Shown: positions 63,574 to 64,000 of the stretch, piece by piece
Position numbering within the stretch: position 1 is the first letter of the stretch
How the letters are laid out: every line of letters starts with the position of its first letter
Assembly (NCBI GenBank): GCA_963727245.1
Contig: CAVSFO010000005.1
Span: 124,001-188,000 of the forward strand
Reading direction: 5' to 3'
Length of the DNA stretch: 64,000 nt
Source: JBKQVT01 sp963727245
GTDB taxonomy: Bacteria > Planctomycetota > Planctomycetia > Pirellulales > Thermoguttaceae
Notes under the pieces: model-generated
What the model saw: only the letters and a program-made list of their open reading frames with translations
Told to the model about the DNA's origin: nothing
The model's database searches: none
Translations under genes and position numbers: made by a program

Positions 63574-64000
63574 TCAGGCGTCAAATTCCTCCGCCGGGTC
63601 GTAGGACTCCGCAATATCGTCAATGAAATCTGGCTTGAGGTGGCCCAGAAAGTCCTTGGCTTTCTCCAATTGCTCGCAAAGCTCCGAATACGGCAGGAAG
63701 CGGCAGACGGTATGCAGCGGCTTGCTACGTGAGGCGAAGGTTGGCCGCGGCACTTCCTTCTTGAACTTCGCGAACTTCTCGTCAGGTGCAACTAAGTAGA
63801 GCTTGATATCAATGTTTGGCTGCATCGTTACAAGGTCGGACACGCGGAGAAGCCCCGAGTAAATCAGGGTTGTGTGTTCCACCTCGAAGGCCGCAACAAT
63901 TGCGTTGCCAGAAAGCCAGAGAACATCAATGTTTTCAATGGTGCCCGTCGTAATGTCGTCGAACTGGGTGGGCAGAGAATTGAGCAGTTTCGGGATTGAC
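63574..64000 (-). CDS. C-terminal part of a nuclease-like protein (PD-(D/E)xK-like motif), start outside the window
   Basis: The frame is open to the window edge. Reading toward the C-terminus: NIDVLWLSGNAIVAAFEVEH, TTLIYSGLLRVSDLVTMQPN, IDIKLYLVAPDEKFAKFKKE, VPRPTFASRSKPLHTV. The D-V-L-W-L followed by A-A-F-E-V-E-H pattern fits an Asp...Glu-x-Glu nuclease core, and the text resembles C-terminal domains of uncharacterised restriction-endonuclease-like proteins. That is a tentative call. The end is acidic (DDIAESYDPAEEFDA). At least 141 residues are inside the window. Confidence 0.6.
   Translation of the reverse strand, partial: SIPKLLNSLPTQFDDITTGTIENIDVLWLSGNAIVAAFEVEHTTLIYSGLLRVSDLVTMQPNIDIKLYLVAPDEKFAKFKKEVPRPTFASRSKPLHTVCRFLPYSELCEQLEKAKDFLGHLKPDFIDDIAESYDPAEEFDA

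Overview
The window is about 64 kb of GC-rich bacterial DNA. It reads as a chromosome segment of a planctomycete, most likely Pirellulales-like. The reasons are the sequence flavour of the ribosomal proteins (L16 start MALMPKRVKHRK, Cys-rich L24 tail, no L30 gene), a DUF1570 protein, a kdsD-kdsC-OstA lipopolysaccharide cluster, large exported Ig-like proteins, and many palindromic intergenic repeats. This placement is inference from recognised protein families; no search was run.

Layout. 1-934 is the end of a low-complexity repeat protein. 1071-5242 holds an ABC-2 type permease and two overlapping CNNM/CBS membrane proteins. 5329-7903 (minus) carries a small protein and trpB-trpA. 8476-9912 encodes a DUF1570 metallopeptidase. 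10169-12099 is a leucine unit: promoter, leucine-rich leader peptide, intrinsic terminator, leuA and tRNA-Leu(UAA). A DUF2252 protein and a dienelactone hydrolase follow, converging on a long hairpin. 14562-31283 is one continuous ribosomal cluster: rpsJ rplCDWB rpsS rplV rpsC rplP rpmC rpsQ rplNXE rpsNH rplFR rpsE rplO secY adk map rpmJ rpsMKD rpoA rplQ. Its last gene overlaps an HExxH protein. 32014-39286 has a lipoprotein, class II aldolase (minus) and the KDO/LPS genes kdsD, kdsC and an OstA/LptA-like protein.

From 39.5 kb the content becomes accessory: a membrane protein, a sulfatase, a 5'-nucleotidase-family protein, a second DUF2252 protein, a DUF4239-like protein, a large Ig-like exported protein, a catalase-family peroxidase, a DCC-family gene and a TIGR01777-type epimerase. 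55022-60168 is a compact envelope operon: ABC ATPase, FtsX-type permease, His/Cys lipoprotein, DUF3299-like protein and a Cys-rich PpiC isomerase. It resembles a metal-transport locus. 60.3-64 kb is repeat-rich: a DUF1778/GNAT toxin-antitoxin pair whose toxin has lost its centre, an orphan IS66 orf1 remnant, a partial nuclease-like gene and four copies of a roughly 190-bp MITE-like repeat.

Two points shape the whole annotation. First, about 26 single-base frameshifts interrupt otherwise perfect genes, many of them essential and single-copy (rpsC, rplN, rplX, rplE, rplF, rpsE, secY, adk, map, rpsM, trpA, trpB). Most are one extra base. Their sites share no stop codon or slippery motif, so assembly error is much more likely than biology, and genes are annotated across them. 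Second, the best regulatory discovery is the leuA leader: 9 of 20 residues are leucine and 7 of those 9 codons are UUA/UUG, the codons read by the tRNA-Leu(UAA) encoded just after leuA.
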